Source of the DNA: Cercophora sp. LCS_1
Taxonomy: Eukaryota; Ascomycota; Sordariomycetes; Sordariales; Lasiosphaeriaceae
DNA: 64,000 nucleotides
Direction of reading: 5' to 3'
Assembly: GCA_036250225.1 (NCBI GenBank)
Contig: JAPZLL010000041.1
Coordinates: 248,001-312,000, forward strand
The notes below the pieces were generated by a model, which was not told the origin of the DNA, ran no database searches, and saw only the letters and a list, made by a program, of their open reading frames with translations. The number at the start of each line of letters is the position of its first letter. The first letter of the stretch is position 1. The translations under genes were made by a program, and so were the position numbers. Positions 1-13,428 of this stretch are shown one piece after another.

Positions 1-1757
1 GGGCCATGCTATCTTTCCCACTTTGGCCGGCGCCTAATTCCATCGCTGGTTGGCCACTGAAGCGTGTCATGCAAGCCTCGCCCTGCCTGCTCTTCACAGC
101 GGACATGCAGTGTGATCTGATTGATGGATGGGGGCAAGCCATGAGCTATTCCGTTTGGCGGGAGGCGTGCCGTTGGTTCGCGATTAGTGGTTTTAGCTTT
201 TAGATGTATTATTTTTGGATAGAGGGAAGAAAGAGTCGGGTGTTTGAGGCAGATTGATGGGGGGAGCGAGCTTGAACGAGAAGCTGTCTGTGAGCAACCA
301 AAGTGAAACGGGTGCAGGGCAGCTTTCCCTTGGTGGGGATTGTGTGCTTGTTCCAGAGCGGGAGCGGGGCAAAGACAGGACAACCCTGGCGAGCAAAGAC
401 CCCGCCTTTGCCAACCCTGGCGTTTTGGACTTCCTCTCCAAGCGAAGCTTGAACCCACACTGCCCACCAACACCCGAAGCGGCAGCGCCCAACGTCCACT
501 GAGCGATCCCATCACAGCCTTAAGCAGCCCACTGCTGCCACACGAGAGAACGAGGTGACCCACCTTTCACACCTCCGGAACCCCTCCTATCCTCGTTGGC
601 CCGGCTCCGTGCTCTTTACAATCTCCTGGCTCCCCCAGCCATCCGTCTCACCATTGAACAGCTTTGTCTCTGCGCAATCCCTCGTCGTCGTGATATCCTC
701 ACGCTATACCAGGGTTTTGGCTCGCGCAGTTTGGACGATATAACTTGTTTACTGCGCTGGAGACTTCTGGTTGAACCTTCTCTCTTTCCTGCGAACCAAA
801 CACACCCCCGCCTTCACTCAGCAACCTGGAAGCGGGGCAACTTGTCGCGCGCCTGTCGCAAGATCCTCCACCCCTCCTTTTCCTTCGTCGCGGAGTAGCT
901 CCTGCGGAAGCACTCAAGAGGTACGTTTGCGGTCGGTTTTGCTAGTTCTTCTTCCTTGCGTCTTCCAGAGACCGGCCCCGCAAGCAGATCATACAGGCAC
1001 GCACCCCATCCGGTGGTGTTGCAGCCTCATCGGGCACACTGCGTCGCCGGGGGGATTCGAACCTGGCATCGATTTCGGTCTCCGGTCTCTGGTTCCTAGG
1101 CTCTCGAGCGTTTTTTTTCCCCACGGCGCTGGGACCGCCGACAGAGAAACGTACGAGGCGTCTGATCGCCGAGCAATTCTCGGCCTGGCCAGACTCGCAC
1201 GCGCAACAGCTTCTGGAAGCCGCCCGCCCCCAAGTTCGCTACCTCCCGCATCGTCCCAATCACCCCCAATCCGGCCGTGCCACTGCGAGACGTCCATCTT
1301 GATACCTGATCGCCAGCCTCTGCGGTCAGCGTCTGCTAGGTACCTGCATATCCACGGGGCTGTTGTTACGTTACTGGCCTGTTGGCTTTGATCTCCGCGA
1401 CTACTTTTGACATCCGGGTGTGTGTCGCTGGGCAGCGGATCGGATTTCCTTCTTGGACTTTGGCGCGTCCCGGTTAGATCTCTTAACTGACCCTGCTTCT
1501 TCCCACCAGCAATATTACCCTTTCCCACCCGGAGACATATCGGACGAAGAGAGTTGCCACCAATTTCCAGCGACGAGTCACGATATCGTATAAACCCGCG
1601 GGCGCGTAACAGCTTCCCGGCCATCCGTACCCTTAACCTACAGACCTCAAAAACCCTTTGCGATCGATAGCTCAAAGGTGTCGCGCCGTCTAGACGATCG
1701 ACTCGTCGGGAGTCCGCAACTTGATACCTTTTGTTCAGCGTTCAACAGTCGCGCAAC
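1..1757. other. Upstream region of the MAP kinase gene, no gene seen
   Basis: No open frame here shows a recognisable domain or a gene-like splice pattern. The overlapping frames, including one of 206 codons on the plus strand, are low-complexity Ser/Pro/Arg translations typical of GC-rich non-coding DNA. The stretch from about 540 to 700 is pyrimidine-rich, as in many fungal promoters and 5' leaders. The last several hundred bases probably hold the promoter and untranslated leader of the MAP kinase gene. The transcription start cannot be fixed from sequence alone. Confidence 0.5.
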
Positions 1758-2968
<1,211 letters not shown>

Positions 2969-3963
2969 AGTCTGGTGACGAAGAGGCGCTCAACCATATC
3001 CGATCGGTGCGATGTAAAGCGCTTCACCATTTAGGTCATGCCGCGGGTGCTTGAGTCGCGGGGGTCGGGGGTGAATCAGGAGTTGGATGGAAAAGGGTGG
3101 TCCTGGACTGGTTGGATTCGGGCAACGCTCGATTGGGTTGATACGAAGATATGTTGATATCCAAGGTTCCGGCAGTGGTTGGATGGCGGCGGAAGTTTCT
3201 TTTCGAGTAATGCATACCCCCATGGCCGGCAGGACAGGTCAATGGAGATCAGATGAATTCGACCTGCATGGATGAATCTTGTTATTTGAGGAATGCGGAT
3301 TTGGTTGGCAGGGCATGTTATCGCGGAAGGACGTGGAATGGGTGAGAGCGAGTTGGAGTTTCGTGATGTCAAAGATATTTCAGAGTCCTGCTACAAAAAT
3401 GGGTTCATGGAATCTGGTTGGGATGCCTCGTGAAAGATGTTTCTTGATGTTGTGCGATTGGTTGATGAGCTCGACATCGGAGCTGCATGATGTAGTGGTT
3501 GGGCAATGAGGCGATCCCCAGACATCGATCGTTTCTCGTCTTCAGATGAAATAGCTTTGTTGAAGCTATGAAAAGCCTTCAGAGCTGGCGGTCCTCAAAA
3601 AAACAAGGCTTGCACGGGTCGGCGCGAGAGCTCCATCGCGGCCCCACCCCACATCTCCCCTGACCAGCCAATCAGCCGCCACCAACGGCTGGGTGCTTGA
3701 CCCTGTCGCTTTCGCAGGCACCTCACGACAAAACCGCGTCTTGACGTGACGCTAACAAATATCCAACCCAAATTTTGGACATTTGCTTCTGCACCTCGAC
3801 AACAAAACGGGATGCTTCTCCCCCGTCATCGCCAACACCCCGAATCGAGCTTCTCATAGCTGCACAGCGCCTTTCATTGATTTGGATTTTCTTCGCCGAC
3901 ACCAAATTCTGTTTACCAAACCACGGAATCGAGCACGACGCGAACCTCACCAATAGCCACGCC
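2969..3963. other. MAP kinase 3' region and POM152 promoter, no gene seen
   Basis: About 1 kb between two genes on the same strand. It should hold the 3' UTR of the kinase and the promoter of the nucleoporin gene. Frames in it are short and carry no recognisable motif. A plus-strand frame starting at 3775 is simply the nucleoporin frame extended upstream of its likely ATG. Confidence 0.5.
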
Positions 3964-6900
3964 ATGTCAGGCGTCGGCGCCTTCCCGCAGACGCCCGTCG
4001 TCCCAAGACGGCGCGGCGTCCCGACAAAGAATACAACGCCCGACCATCGCGCCTCGATGGGCTCTACGACTTCAAATTCTACACCGCTCCCCGAGGCGCC
4101 GAGGGCGAACACGACACCACCGGCGACGGTTGCGCCAGGAACTGGGCCGGTAATACCGTTGACAGTCCTGGAGGCGCCCACGCAGAGGTTGTACGCGGCG
4201 GGATTTTATGCATTGCTTCTCGCATGGAAGCTCTACGATTGGGTGGGTGTGGTGGATGAGAATACGGAAAGCTTCTGGCTGTTCCTAAAATGGATCGCCA
4301 TCGATATGGTGTATTGGTTCGGACTGCCCGAGATGAGGATACCGTGGTTGGAGTTGAGCCAGCCGGCGGTCGTCACAATTTTTGCCGGACATGCGATTCT
4401 GAACTTCATGATGATGTTCAATGTTGGGGTGAGTTTTGGTCTGGGAGTGAAGCATGAGTGGAAAGCTGACAGGAGACAGTTTCCGTGGCAGTCGTGGCTG
4501 TTGGGGTTGGTTAAGGTCTTCTATGACCGGGAGCTTGCCATTTCGGAACATAATGTCAAGTTGTCGAACATTTTGCATAACTCGTCGTTGATTATGGGAC
4601 GGCAGGTCATCAATATCCTCCCAGAAGGGTGGGTTTTGCTGCAGCGTGGAGTAAAGAGGGAAGATGCTAATGGGGGATAGGTCTGCTGAACTGAATCCTG
4701 ACAAGTTTCCATTTTGTCTTGGGGGGGACCGTAAAGTGGTCTCAGTTCCTATCCAGTTCAACGCTACGATACCGGTTGAGGTCGAGCTCATCCGGACCGA
4801 TCTTGAGTCCAACCAGCAGGAGTCCATTAAGCTGTCTCGGGTCCAGTTGAGGGATATTGAACGAAAGGCGAAGAGCCATGCCCACGAAGGAACAGAGACT
4901 GTCGTTACTTTCGACTACCCGATCAAGAAACCCGGTGTTTATCGTCTCGGCAAGGTTCTCGACGAGTACAAGCTCGAGGTTCAGAGGGGTACACCCCCCA
5001 CTTTCGTCGTTCCTTGCCCTCGCGCCTGGGTAGGGTCGAGCTCGAGCCCGAATCGCTGTGTTGCGGACCTCTCAGATGTAACACTTCAAGTTGAGGGCAC
5101 GCCGCCTCTGAAGATTGTCTACGACCGAACTGTCAATGGCAAAGATAAGAGCATTCATCTTCAGAGCCTTCAGCCCGACGGGTTCACCTCGCCGTTGATT
5201 GGTGGCTTGCGTTCAAACAAGGCCGTGGTCACCGGGCTCGCTTGGGATGATGAAGATGTTTCGTGGGCTCGCTCGCAAAAGGTTTCTGTTGCCTTGAACG
5301 AGTCAATGCACTCTGCTGGAAACTGGCAATACTCGGTTGATGAGGTTCATGATGCGTTCGGCAACGTTGTCAAATTCACCTCTGCTGCTGATGATCCGGA
5401 GGGGAAGCCCAAGCCGAAGCATCTTGTTCACAGCTTCGTGGTCAAGGAACGCCCACAGGTTCTTCTTGAGGGCTGCGACCTTCGCAATCCTCTCAAGGTT
5501 GCCAAGGGCGACTCCAAGGAGCTACCGGTTCGCTTCCGGTATCCGGGTCCCTCGCCCGACGATACCTCTCACAGCCTGACGTGGATTTTCTCACCCATCG
5601 ACACTCTGACGGAGAGTGGAGACCATGGCGATGTGGTGGCGGCCGGATCGTACCACGCGAAGAACACCTGGGACCGGCCTAAGATTTCGGCCCCTGGCTT
5701 GTATACTCTCAAGACGGTCACGGCCAGATCCTGCGAGGGCGAAGTTCAAGAGCCCGCCTCGTGTTTGCTTCTCAACCCGCTCGAGCCCAAGGTCACGCTG
5801 CGCTTCGAAGAGATTCCTGACACCTGTGCTGGCAATTCCATTGGACTCAAGGTGGATTTGGACTTGGTTGGAACGCCGCCGTTCGTTGTCCGGTATGATG
5901 AAATCTCCAACGGCCATCGCCAGCCTCGCAAGATCCAGATTCCCGGCCTGCGGTGGACCATGGACCTCATTCCTCGGGTCGCTGGGAACCACAGATATGT
6001 CCTTACACATATCGACGATGCTGTCTACAAGGGCCAGAAGCTCAGCGGACCTGAATACGTCCTCGAGCAAGATGTCAAGCCGGCTGCCGGAGCCATTATC
6101 CAACACAGCACTGGTAAGGCGAGCGCCTGTCTGGGGGATGAGGCCAAGATCGATGTCTTGCTCCTTGGTGATGCGCCGTTCCATCTCGAGTGGGAGGTCA
6201 TCCACGACGGAAAGAGGAAGCACCACAGCGCATCCAACATCGAAACCAACGAGTTCCAGATCAAGACTGTGCCCCTTACCCAGGGTGGCGAGTACACTGT
6301 GGCCTTGACAAGCGTCCACGATAAGAGAGGATGCAAGAGCTCCTTGCAGGACGAGATGAAGGTCTCAGTGCGCCGCCAGAGCCCGCGGGCTGCATTTGGA
6401 ATGCTTGACAACAAACGTAAGCTCCTGGCTATTGAGGGCAAGACCAACAAGCTTCCGCTCCGCCTTACTGGGGAGGGGCCCTGGAGGGTCTTCTGCAAGA
6501 ACCTCAATGAAGGCTCGGATAGCGACAAGGTACTCGAGAGCAAGGTTCACTATGACAACGGGTACCTAGAAGTCAAGGGGCGCGGCATCTTCCAAATCAC
6601 AGACGTCTGGGACAGCCAGTGCCACGGCATTGTTGATCCCAAGACATCGACTTTCCAGGTCGACTGGCTTGCGCGACCGACTCTTGACATTGCCCTCACG
6701 CACGGTGTCAGTCAACTCGAAAGTGGCCAGTTCACCGTGGCACCTGTCTGCGAAGGAGACGTCTCTGGGTTTGAGGTCGACCTTACCGGTAAGTTAAATG
6801 CAAGTCTCTCCGCGAATTTGCTGATATTGACGAACGCGCAGGGTCATCCCCGTTTCATGTTGGTTACGAGGTTCGCCACAAGGCTCTCCAGGGCTCCGGT

Positions 6901-7944
6901 TCGATCACGCGTAAGGAGTATGACTGCCTCCTCGGAAAGTCATCCATCACTGCAGAGACTGGGAAAGCCGGGACGTACACCTATGTGTTCAACTCGCTTG
7001 CAGATAATATGTACAACAACGACAAGAACTTCAAGTCCGTCATCGTCACCCAGCAGGTCAACCGCAAGCCGTCGGCTACATTTGTCAAGCCTGGGCAGAC
7101 CTTCAAGCTCTGCAAGGCTGCCGACAGCGACGCCGAGGGTATCCCCGTTACGCTCACCGGAGTGGCTCCCTTCTTTTTGGAGGTCGAGATCAGACACGAG
7201 ACCGCCGCGGCACCGGAGATTTATCGCACTCCGCAAATCAACTCGAACAGCTACGAGATTCAAATTCCACGACACCACCTCCGTCTCGGTAGCCATCAAA
7301 TTCGGATTCGCGACGTCAAGGATGCGAGTGGATGTCACACCATTTCCGATCTCAACAGCGCCTCAGCCGTCCAAATTCAGCTTTACGAGGCACCCAAGAT
7401 TTACCCCTTGGAAACCCGCACCGACTACTGCGTCGGCGAGCGTCTGTCCTATACCCTCTCTGGCATCCCTCCATTTGAGGTGTGGTATACCTTTGACGGC
7501 AACAAGCTTAAGGCCAAGTCGCCCACGACCAACTTCCGCCGTATTGCCGAGTCTCCGGGTGTCTTCTCCATCAACACCATCTCGGACAAAGCTAGCGATT
7601 GCCGTGCCCCTGTTGATATTGTCAAGACCATCCACCCCATGCCGGCGGTCAAGATCAGCAAAGGCCGCAACGTGCAGGTGGATATCCACGAGGGTAGCGA
7701 GGTTGAGATTCTGTTCGAGTTCTGGGGCACACCGCCTTTTGAGTTCACTTACACGAGAAGTACGAACGCCAAGAAGGGGCAAAAGAGCCAGGTTCTGGAG
7801 ACGAGGCATGACGTCAGCCACGAACACAGCAAAGTGGTGAGGGCGAACCAGGAGGGAACGTATGAGGTGGTGGCCATCAAGGACAGATACTGCGCATTCT
7901 CAACGCTGCAGGAGCAGGAGAAGACCAAGAGGATTAAGTATTAA
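3964..7944 (+). CDS. pom152: Nuclear pore membrane glycoprotein POM152
   Basis: Four exons (3964-4428, 4480-4628, 4681-6788, 6842-7944) give 1274 residues, close to the usual size in filamentous fungi. The N-terminal ~60 residues are a Pro/Thr/Ser-rich cytosolic tail. Hydrophobic segments follow at about residues 75-95, 105-125 and 135-155, around [13 protein letters not shown] and [13 protein letters not shown]. The rest is a long lumenal part built of repeated beta-sandwich (Ig-like) units, seen as recurring patterns such as [31 protein letters not shown] and [10 protein letters not shown], each followed by a conserved Cys. In yeast this protein forms the lumenal ring of the nuclear pore. 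The first intron (51 nt) is in frame and without stops, so unspliced RNA would still encode a protein; its GTGAGT donor, CTGAC and CAG acceptor favour splicing. The start is the first ATG of the conserved N-terminal tail. Confidence 0.93.
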
Positions 7945-8600
7945 AGATCATCTACGTCTAGAGCGGAGAAAAAGACTGGGTACTGGAAATGACAGGGAGA
8001 GGAAAGGAGTGGGCGGCAAGGCAGGCATCATAGCATGGCGTTTGGCGGGCGAATTCCTTTGGTTCTTTGATTGGCATATTGTAAATAGAAGGATGTGGTT
8101 CCGTCGGGACCCGGACGAGATAGCAAAACCCTCATGATTGGAGTGATACAATACCTGATGCTCCCGCAACAAAACCCACCGTAATTACATCCACCACACC
8201 ACATTCTCATCGGAGGCTCGACCAAGCGGCAACAAGCTCTGGACATCCAAAGCAATGAAAATCAGGGTCAAAAAAGATCGATCTCAGGGTCCCCAACTCC
8301 AACTTTGTTTCCACGTCCAGGCATCAAAACCCGCAGAAAACGCACAAGGCTGAGTGAGATCCATCCATTCCCCACTCCCCTCCCCGAGGCTCGCAAGCAT
8401 GGGGAGGTAAGGGGAGCCGGACAGATCGCCGACCCCAGCCAAACGAATCTCCCTCATTCGTGGGTACCGAGCTCTGTTCTTTCGCCGGGTTCAACATCAC
8501 TTGCATGCATGCACGCCACTGGCTCACCGAGCTGGAAAAAGAAGGAATTGTAAAACATGCATGTTTCTGTTTGGTGTGTTCAGCTCTCGTGGTGTGCTGA

Positions 8601-8620
8601 AAAAAAAGAAAGAAAGAAAG
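8601..8620. repeat. AAAG-type microsatellite
   Basis: A purine tract of A-rich sequence passing into four AAAG-like units. It lies in the long gene-free region between POM152 and the SKN7-like gene. Confidence 0.8.
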
Positions 8621-8913
8621 AGGCAACGCGTGAGCATGGAGAGCTGGAATTTTGGGCTGCTGCTTCCGGGACAACACGCGCTGGCTTGCTGCGCTGCGCA
8701 GTCGGCACAGGGCAGCCGGTATGATGTCGATCGTCGCCACATTAGGGAGGGACTGCTTGGGTGTGGCATGCAGGGCGGGCTGGAAAGTCAAGAGTTAGGA
8801 AACGGAGGCTCCGTTTCGTCAGGAGGCTGGGTGAGATTTCTGTGTGAGTTGTAGGTAGTGATAGGGAAGACCTGAGGCTGCACTAAAAATTCATGGTATC
8901 TATTCACGTTGTA

Positions 8914-8930
8914 TTTTTTTTTTTTTTTTT
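8914..8930. repeat. Poly-T tract (17 T)
   Basis: An uninterrupted run of 17 T on the plus strand in intergenic DNA. Homopolymer runs of this type are common nucleosome-depleted elements in fungal promoters, but no specific role can be assigned. Confidence 0.8.
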
Positions 8931-11236
8931 ACCGTCATGAGAGAATAAGGTCAATTTGTTTGGGGGTTGCCATTCCGTCCAAGTGTTGATGAATCTCGAG
9001 CCTTGAACATCTATGGCTCAGTTGTCGAGCTTTGTGCCACGGCTATTCGCTGCGACTGTCTGTGTGTCGTTGTCCCTGCCAAGTTGCCTGCTGCCAAACA
9101 GGGCCAACAGGGCCAGACAAGCCAGAGCAGGTCCTGATACAGCAGGCGAGTTGAAAGCAAAGCCCAAGGTCAGGACATGAGTACAGCCCAGAAGAGACAG
9201 CTATGTTCGTCAGAAGCCGAGGATTGGCGATAATGATTGGTAACTTTGGAAACACTGCGCAGCAAGGAAGTTTTCCAACCACACGGACTCAACACTCGTT
9301 GTGCGCCTGCATGTTTAGTCTCCATTCGCCAGCATCGCGAGAAAACAAACCGAAGCCTCATCCATGGCACCTCGGAACTCGGTGCCGTGACCGGTGTTTC
9401 TGCCGGGAGAGGTCTAAAGGCCATGCAGCCGCAGGTGGGTGTATTGACAGCAACTCCGCTCCGGGCATGTGCGCTAGGAACCATCTTTTACATGAGCCGA
9501 AACACCTGTCTGTTCGGAGGATATCCCTTTCGCTGGCAACGGGGCCACACCGTCGATTGCTAGCGGAACTGTGTTAAATGTTCCCACTTGACTGTAGGAA
9601 ACTACCAACAACCACGCTAAAGTCGCCGAGAGGTTTGCTCTGAAGGTTGTGCTTCTTGTGACTCCTCGTTTCTCCGGCACCACAAGTCCCCGGCTATCGG
9701 CACCGCCGCCATCCTCACGAACGTTTGGAATCCGGAGGTCTCGGATTGCGGCACACCCGTCCCCACGGCTGCATCCACCCAACAGAGCCACCCCAGCGTT
9801 GGCGTAGTGGACCCCCGTCCGACCAAACGTTCGCTTTAGCGTCGTTCCAGCAATCGCCATCGCATTTTGAGCGCAGACGAGCAACCTAACGCGGGGTGCC
9901 AAACCGTATTGCAACATCTGTCTCGGGAGCCCATTGTTCCTGTCACCTTCCATATGACGGCAGACAAGAGCACGTTTAGAAAAAAGCTCTCAACTTCTCT
10001 CGGGGCGCGAGCTCGACGAGGAGGCGGTCATTTCACCTCAGATCTTCGCCAGGGGTTCTTCCCTGTCCAAGGCCCTCGCAGTGGACACTCACACACTGTC
10101 AACACACACCCGCTGACACCCCAAGCACCAAGGAACAAACGCCACCCAAGAAACGAACCCAGCAGATCGACGGACGCCTCCTGCCCAAAACGGCCCTCCA
10201 CTAGAAAAATCGGCGAATGCCACCAGGCATTGCCTTCTCGGTGCTGGCGCCCCGCCCCCCTCCTTGAGCGCAAACCCGCAAAAATGTGACCATGCTTGCC
10301 GACGGGAATCACTGACGGACGATCGCCCAATTGCCCATTTCTGCTCCTGCTTTCCCAGTCCCATCCCATTCGCCATCCACCCCCCCGCTCTCGCATATTG
10401 CTGCCCTTGACCCGCCTACCTAACTAGCCGTCGTTCCTCGCTCTTCAGCCTGCACCACGCTAAAAGCCAAGGCAAGCAAGGCAAAAGGAAAAAAAACAGA
10501 GGACCTGAGTTTGGCCGCTACCTCTCTCTACCAGGGAAAGACATCCCCCCTTCCAGGTTTCTCCAGCAGCAACAAACTCGGGGCTCTTCCCACCCTTTGA
10601 ACTCCCATTTTACCCTCCCGAACTCGTAAACGTGGATGGGTGGATGACGTCCCTGTTTGTCGGCACCCCCTCCCACCCCAATATCCCGATCCTTTCGCTT
10701 CGTTGATTCCCGCCCCCCAGTCCACTCCAGCGTTACCCACTGTGCACGCACCTCGCGCTTCCCAGACCAAGGCAAAACCACCAAGAGTTCGCTCCTCAAT
10801 CCCGACGCCACGCGCCAGCAAACACGACTTTGCCCAGTCCGCGGTTCACAGTGGACGGATATTAGAAGAGAGCGACGAACATGATCGCAACGCCCTTGGC
10901 GACGTGAAATTGAGCTTCCGCACCCTACGCTCGAACCGTCGCGCGAACCCCATTGTCCGCGCCGCCCCGGTGCATTACGTCGCGAGCCGTTGAGTCCTCG
11001 AGAAGAAAGCGACTCGGCTCGAAGGATTGGATTTCACAAACTCGAACAGGAAAAAAGCCCTGGATCAGGGGGTCTTGACATTGCGTTTTGGAGCATGAAC
11101 GGCCGCTAGATTTCCCGACCAAATCTGTGTTTGCCGTGCGTCTAGGATCGGGAGCGGTTTGGGTCCTCAAAATCGAGTCGCCATTGCGGGCCGTTGCGAT
11201 AGACCAAGGTTCAGGCCATCGCCCGTTGTCGCAATC

Positions 11237-13428
11237 ATGCCGCCGGAAAATGACGCGACGGCGCAAGCCGGTAACAACTCCAGCGACTTTGTAAGCTCAC
11301 CCTGCCATCCCCTGCTGAGAGAGAGAACTGACCCGCCCCGCAGGTTCGCAAGCTCTACAAGTAGGCCATTGCCGTATCCGATCCCCGACAACTACTGATG
11401 ATAGCGTATAGGATGCTGGAGGATCCATCCTACAATTCGGTTGTTCGATGGAGTGCCGAAGGTGATAGCTTTGTGGTTTTGGAGGTCGGTTTCCAACCTG
11501 CCCGCTGCTTGCTTGCATGTGATGCTGACGTATCGCTGCCGCAGAACGAAAAGTTCACCAAGACCATCCTCCCAAAACATTTCAAGCACAGTAACTTTGC
11601 GAGTTTTGTCCGACAGCTGAACAAGTATGACTTTCACAAAGTCAGGCACAACGACGAAAGTGGCGAAACGGCATACGGACGAGACGTAGGTGGCTTTCCT
11701 CCTCTCCACAATAAACCTGCAAACGCTGACGGGCCTGCTTCTAGGCTTGGGAGTTTCGGCATCCAGAGTTTCGGGCGGATAGGAAAGACAATCTTGACAA
11801 CATTAGGAGAAAGGCGCCGGCCCCTCGGAAGCCTACCCAGGCAGAGGAGGCGTTTCCGGCAACCCAGCAGATTGTTGTCCTGAGCGAATCGCTTGCTGCT
11901 ACACAGCATCAAATCCAGGCGCTGCAAGAGCAATACTTTGACTTGGCGCAAACCAACAAGGTACTTGTTAATGAGGTGATCAGCTTGCAGAAGATGGTGC
12001 GGGCTCAAAGCCAAGTGTCGAACGAGCTCATCACCCATCTGAACAATATTGAAGATCGAAGACGTAACAGCCGTCATTCAGCCCAATCCAGTCATTCAAG
12101 CCACTCGGGGCCATCCTACCATGCTACAAACCTTGGCTTGTTGCCAGACGGCACTGATGAGCCGGCCCCCGAGCTGCGGAGGGCGCGAGAGATCCTCAAC
12201 GGTGTTTCACCCGACTCGCAGGCCGACCGAGAACTGGAAAGGCTGTCAGTGGCCTATCACCAGAATGGGTCACCTGCTGACTCGGCATCATCGGTGATGT
12301 TCCCTCAGCATGGGATGCCGATGGTGCACGATCCCCTCAATGACCCAAGGCATCTTGTCTACCCAGTGGGCCAGACAACGGGCATCGACCCTTTCCATTC
12401 CGACCACATCCACAACATCCCGTATAGCCGTCCCTTGAGCAATCCCAACGTTATGGCCGAGGCGCCGCAAATATCCCCGCCGAAAGAGCAAGGCAGCTCA
12501 CTGTGGAGCGGAAAGAAGCCCAGGATTTTGCTTGTGGAGGATGACAAGACATGCGCCCGCATTGGATCAAAGTTCTTGTCCAATGTCGACTGCAATGTCG
12601 AGACTGCTGTACGCGGCGCCCAAAAGCTGATGTCCTTTGTGCTAACTCTCTGGTAGAAAAATGGTCTCGAAGCTGTCGACAAGATAAACCATGAGAACGA
12701 TCGATTCGATCTGATCTTCATGGACATCATCATGCCACAGATGGACGGCGTGTCGGCGACGGCAATGATTCGGATGGTGGCGCCGCGCGTGCCGATTATC
12801 GCCATGACCTCAAACATCCGGCAAGAGGATATCGCGACCTACTTCCAGTTCGGTCAGTAACTTTCGTAAACTCACCCAAATTCGCTAACACCCATCAGGT
12901 ATGAATGATGTGCTGGCAAAGCCATTTACCAAAGATGGCATGGTCCGGATCTTGAAAAAGCACCTATACAATATGCTCAAAAACCCCGAAGCGCAGAGCC
13001 TCAGTGGTGATGACGGCGGCCAGACGGCTGGGGGGCCTGGCCCGGGTCCCACAAACCAAGCTCAGCAGTTCGCCGGCACCGCTGGTATGACGCTAGCGAC
13101 CATGGGACAAGGCGGTCAGGTAAAATTCGAACAGACGCCCATCCAGTCGCCGGCAACAACAACATCTTGGCATTCACCGAGCCAAATGCACCAGACGTCG
13201 CCCAACCTTGACGGTGGCGGATATATGAGTGCCCAGATCGGTGGTGGGACTGGCAGCATGGTGCTAACGCCCGGGGGGACACAACGGCCGCAGTATGCCA
13301 ATCAGATGGTGCCCCAGGTCGGGACGCCAGCAATCGGGAGGATGGACGGGATGGGGGGCCTCGGCGATGATCGGCCGGAAAAGCGGCAACGGCTTTACGG
13401 GCCATCACAAGGTGCCTATGTGCAATAA
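11237..13428 (+). CDS. skn7: SKN7-type response regulator with HSF-like DNA-binding domain
   Basis: Seven exons (11237-11290, 11344-11360, 11412-11484, 11545-11685, 11745-12608, 12657-12852, 12899-13428) join in frame to 624 residues. An HSF-type DNA-binding domain spans about residues 18-110, with FVRQLNKYDFHKV and AWEFRHPEFRAD. A coiled coil follows at about 150-200. A receiver domain runs from about 353 to 470 with acidic pocket E360/D361/D362, phospho-acceptor Asp406 in FMDIIMPQMDG, Thr434 and Lys456. The tail is Gln/Gly/Pro-rich. The fusion of HSF domain and receiver defines the SKN7/Prr1 family. In yeast and filamentous fungi it is a nuclear end point of the histidine phosphorelay in oxidative and cell-wall stress. 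Exon 2 is a 17-nt microexon, supported because it restores the conserved helix VRKLYKMLEDP. The long upstream region with short ATG frames leaves room for translational control. Confidence 0.95.

Larger units (their letters stand above)
7945..11236. other. Long intergenic region upstream of SKN7-like gene
   Basis: This 3.3-kb stretch separates POM152 from the SKN7-type regulator. Open frames on both strands, up to about 160 codons, are compositionally biased shadows without domains. It contains an AAAG-type microsatellite at 8601-8620 and a run of 17 T at 8914-8930. The part from about 10,100 to 11,236 is C-rich on the plus strand and interrupted by short upstream ATG frames, which suggests a long 5' leader for the regulator. 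An unannotated non-coding RNA or very small gene cannot be excluded. Confidence 0.45.

Noticed and set aside
1045..1065. GGTTCGAATCC-like box B on the minus strand
   Set aside because: The flanking bases do not form a T stem and no cloverleaf is possible.
771..1391. Plus-strand frame of 206 codons upstream of the MAP kinase
   Set aside because: Ser/Arg/Pro-rich, overlaps an equally long minus-strand frame, and has no domain; best explained as non-coding leader/promoter DNA.
5591..6319. Long antisense frames inside POM152
   Set aside because: Opposite-strand and alternate-frame shadows produced by the codon bias of a long GC-rich coding exon.
10518..10821. Overlapping minus-strand frames of 97 codons upstream of SKN7-like gene
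   Set aside because: Gly/Arg/Trp-rich translations of a C-rich leader on the opposite strand; no motif.
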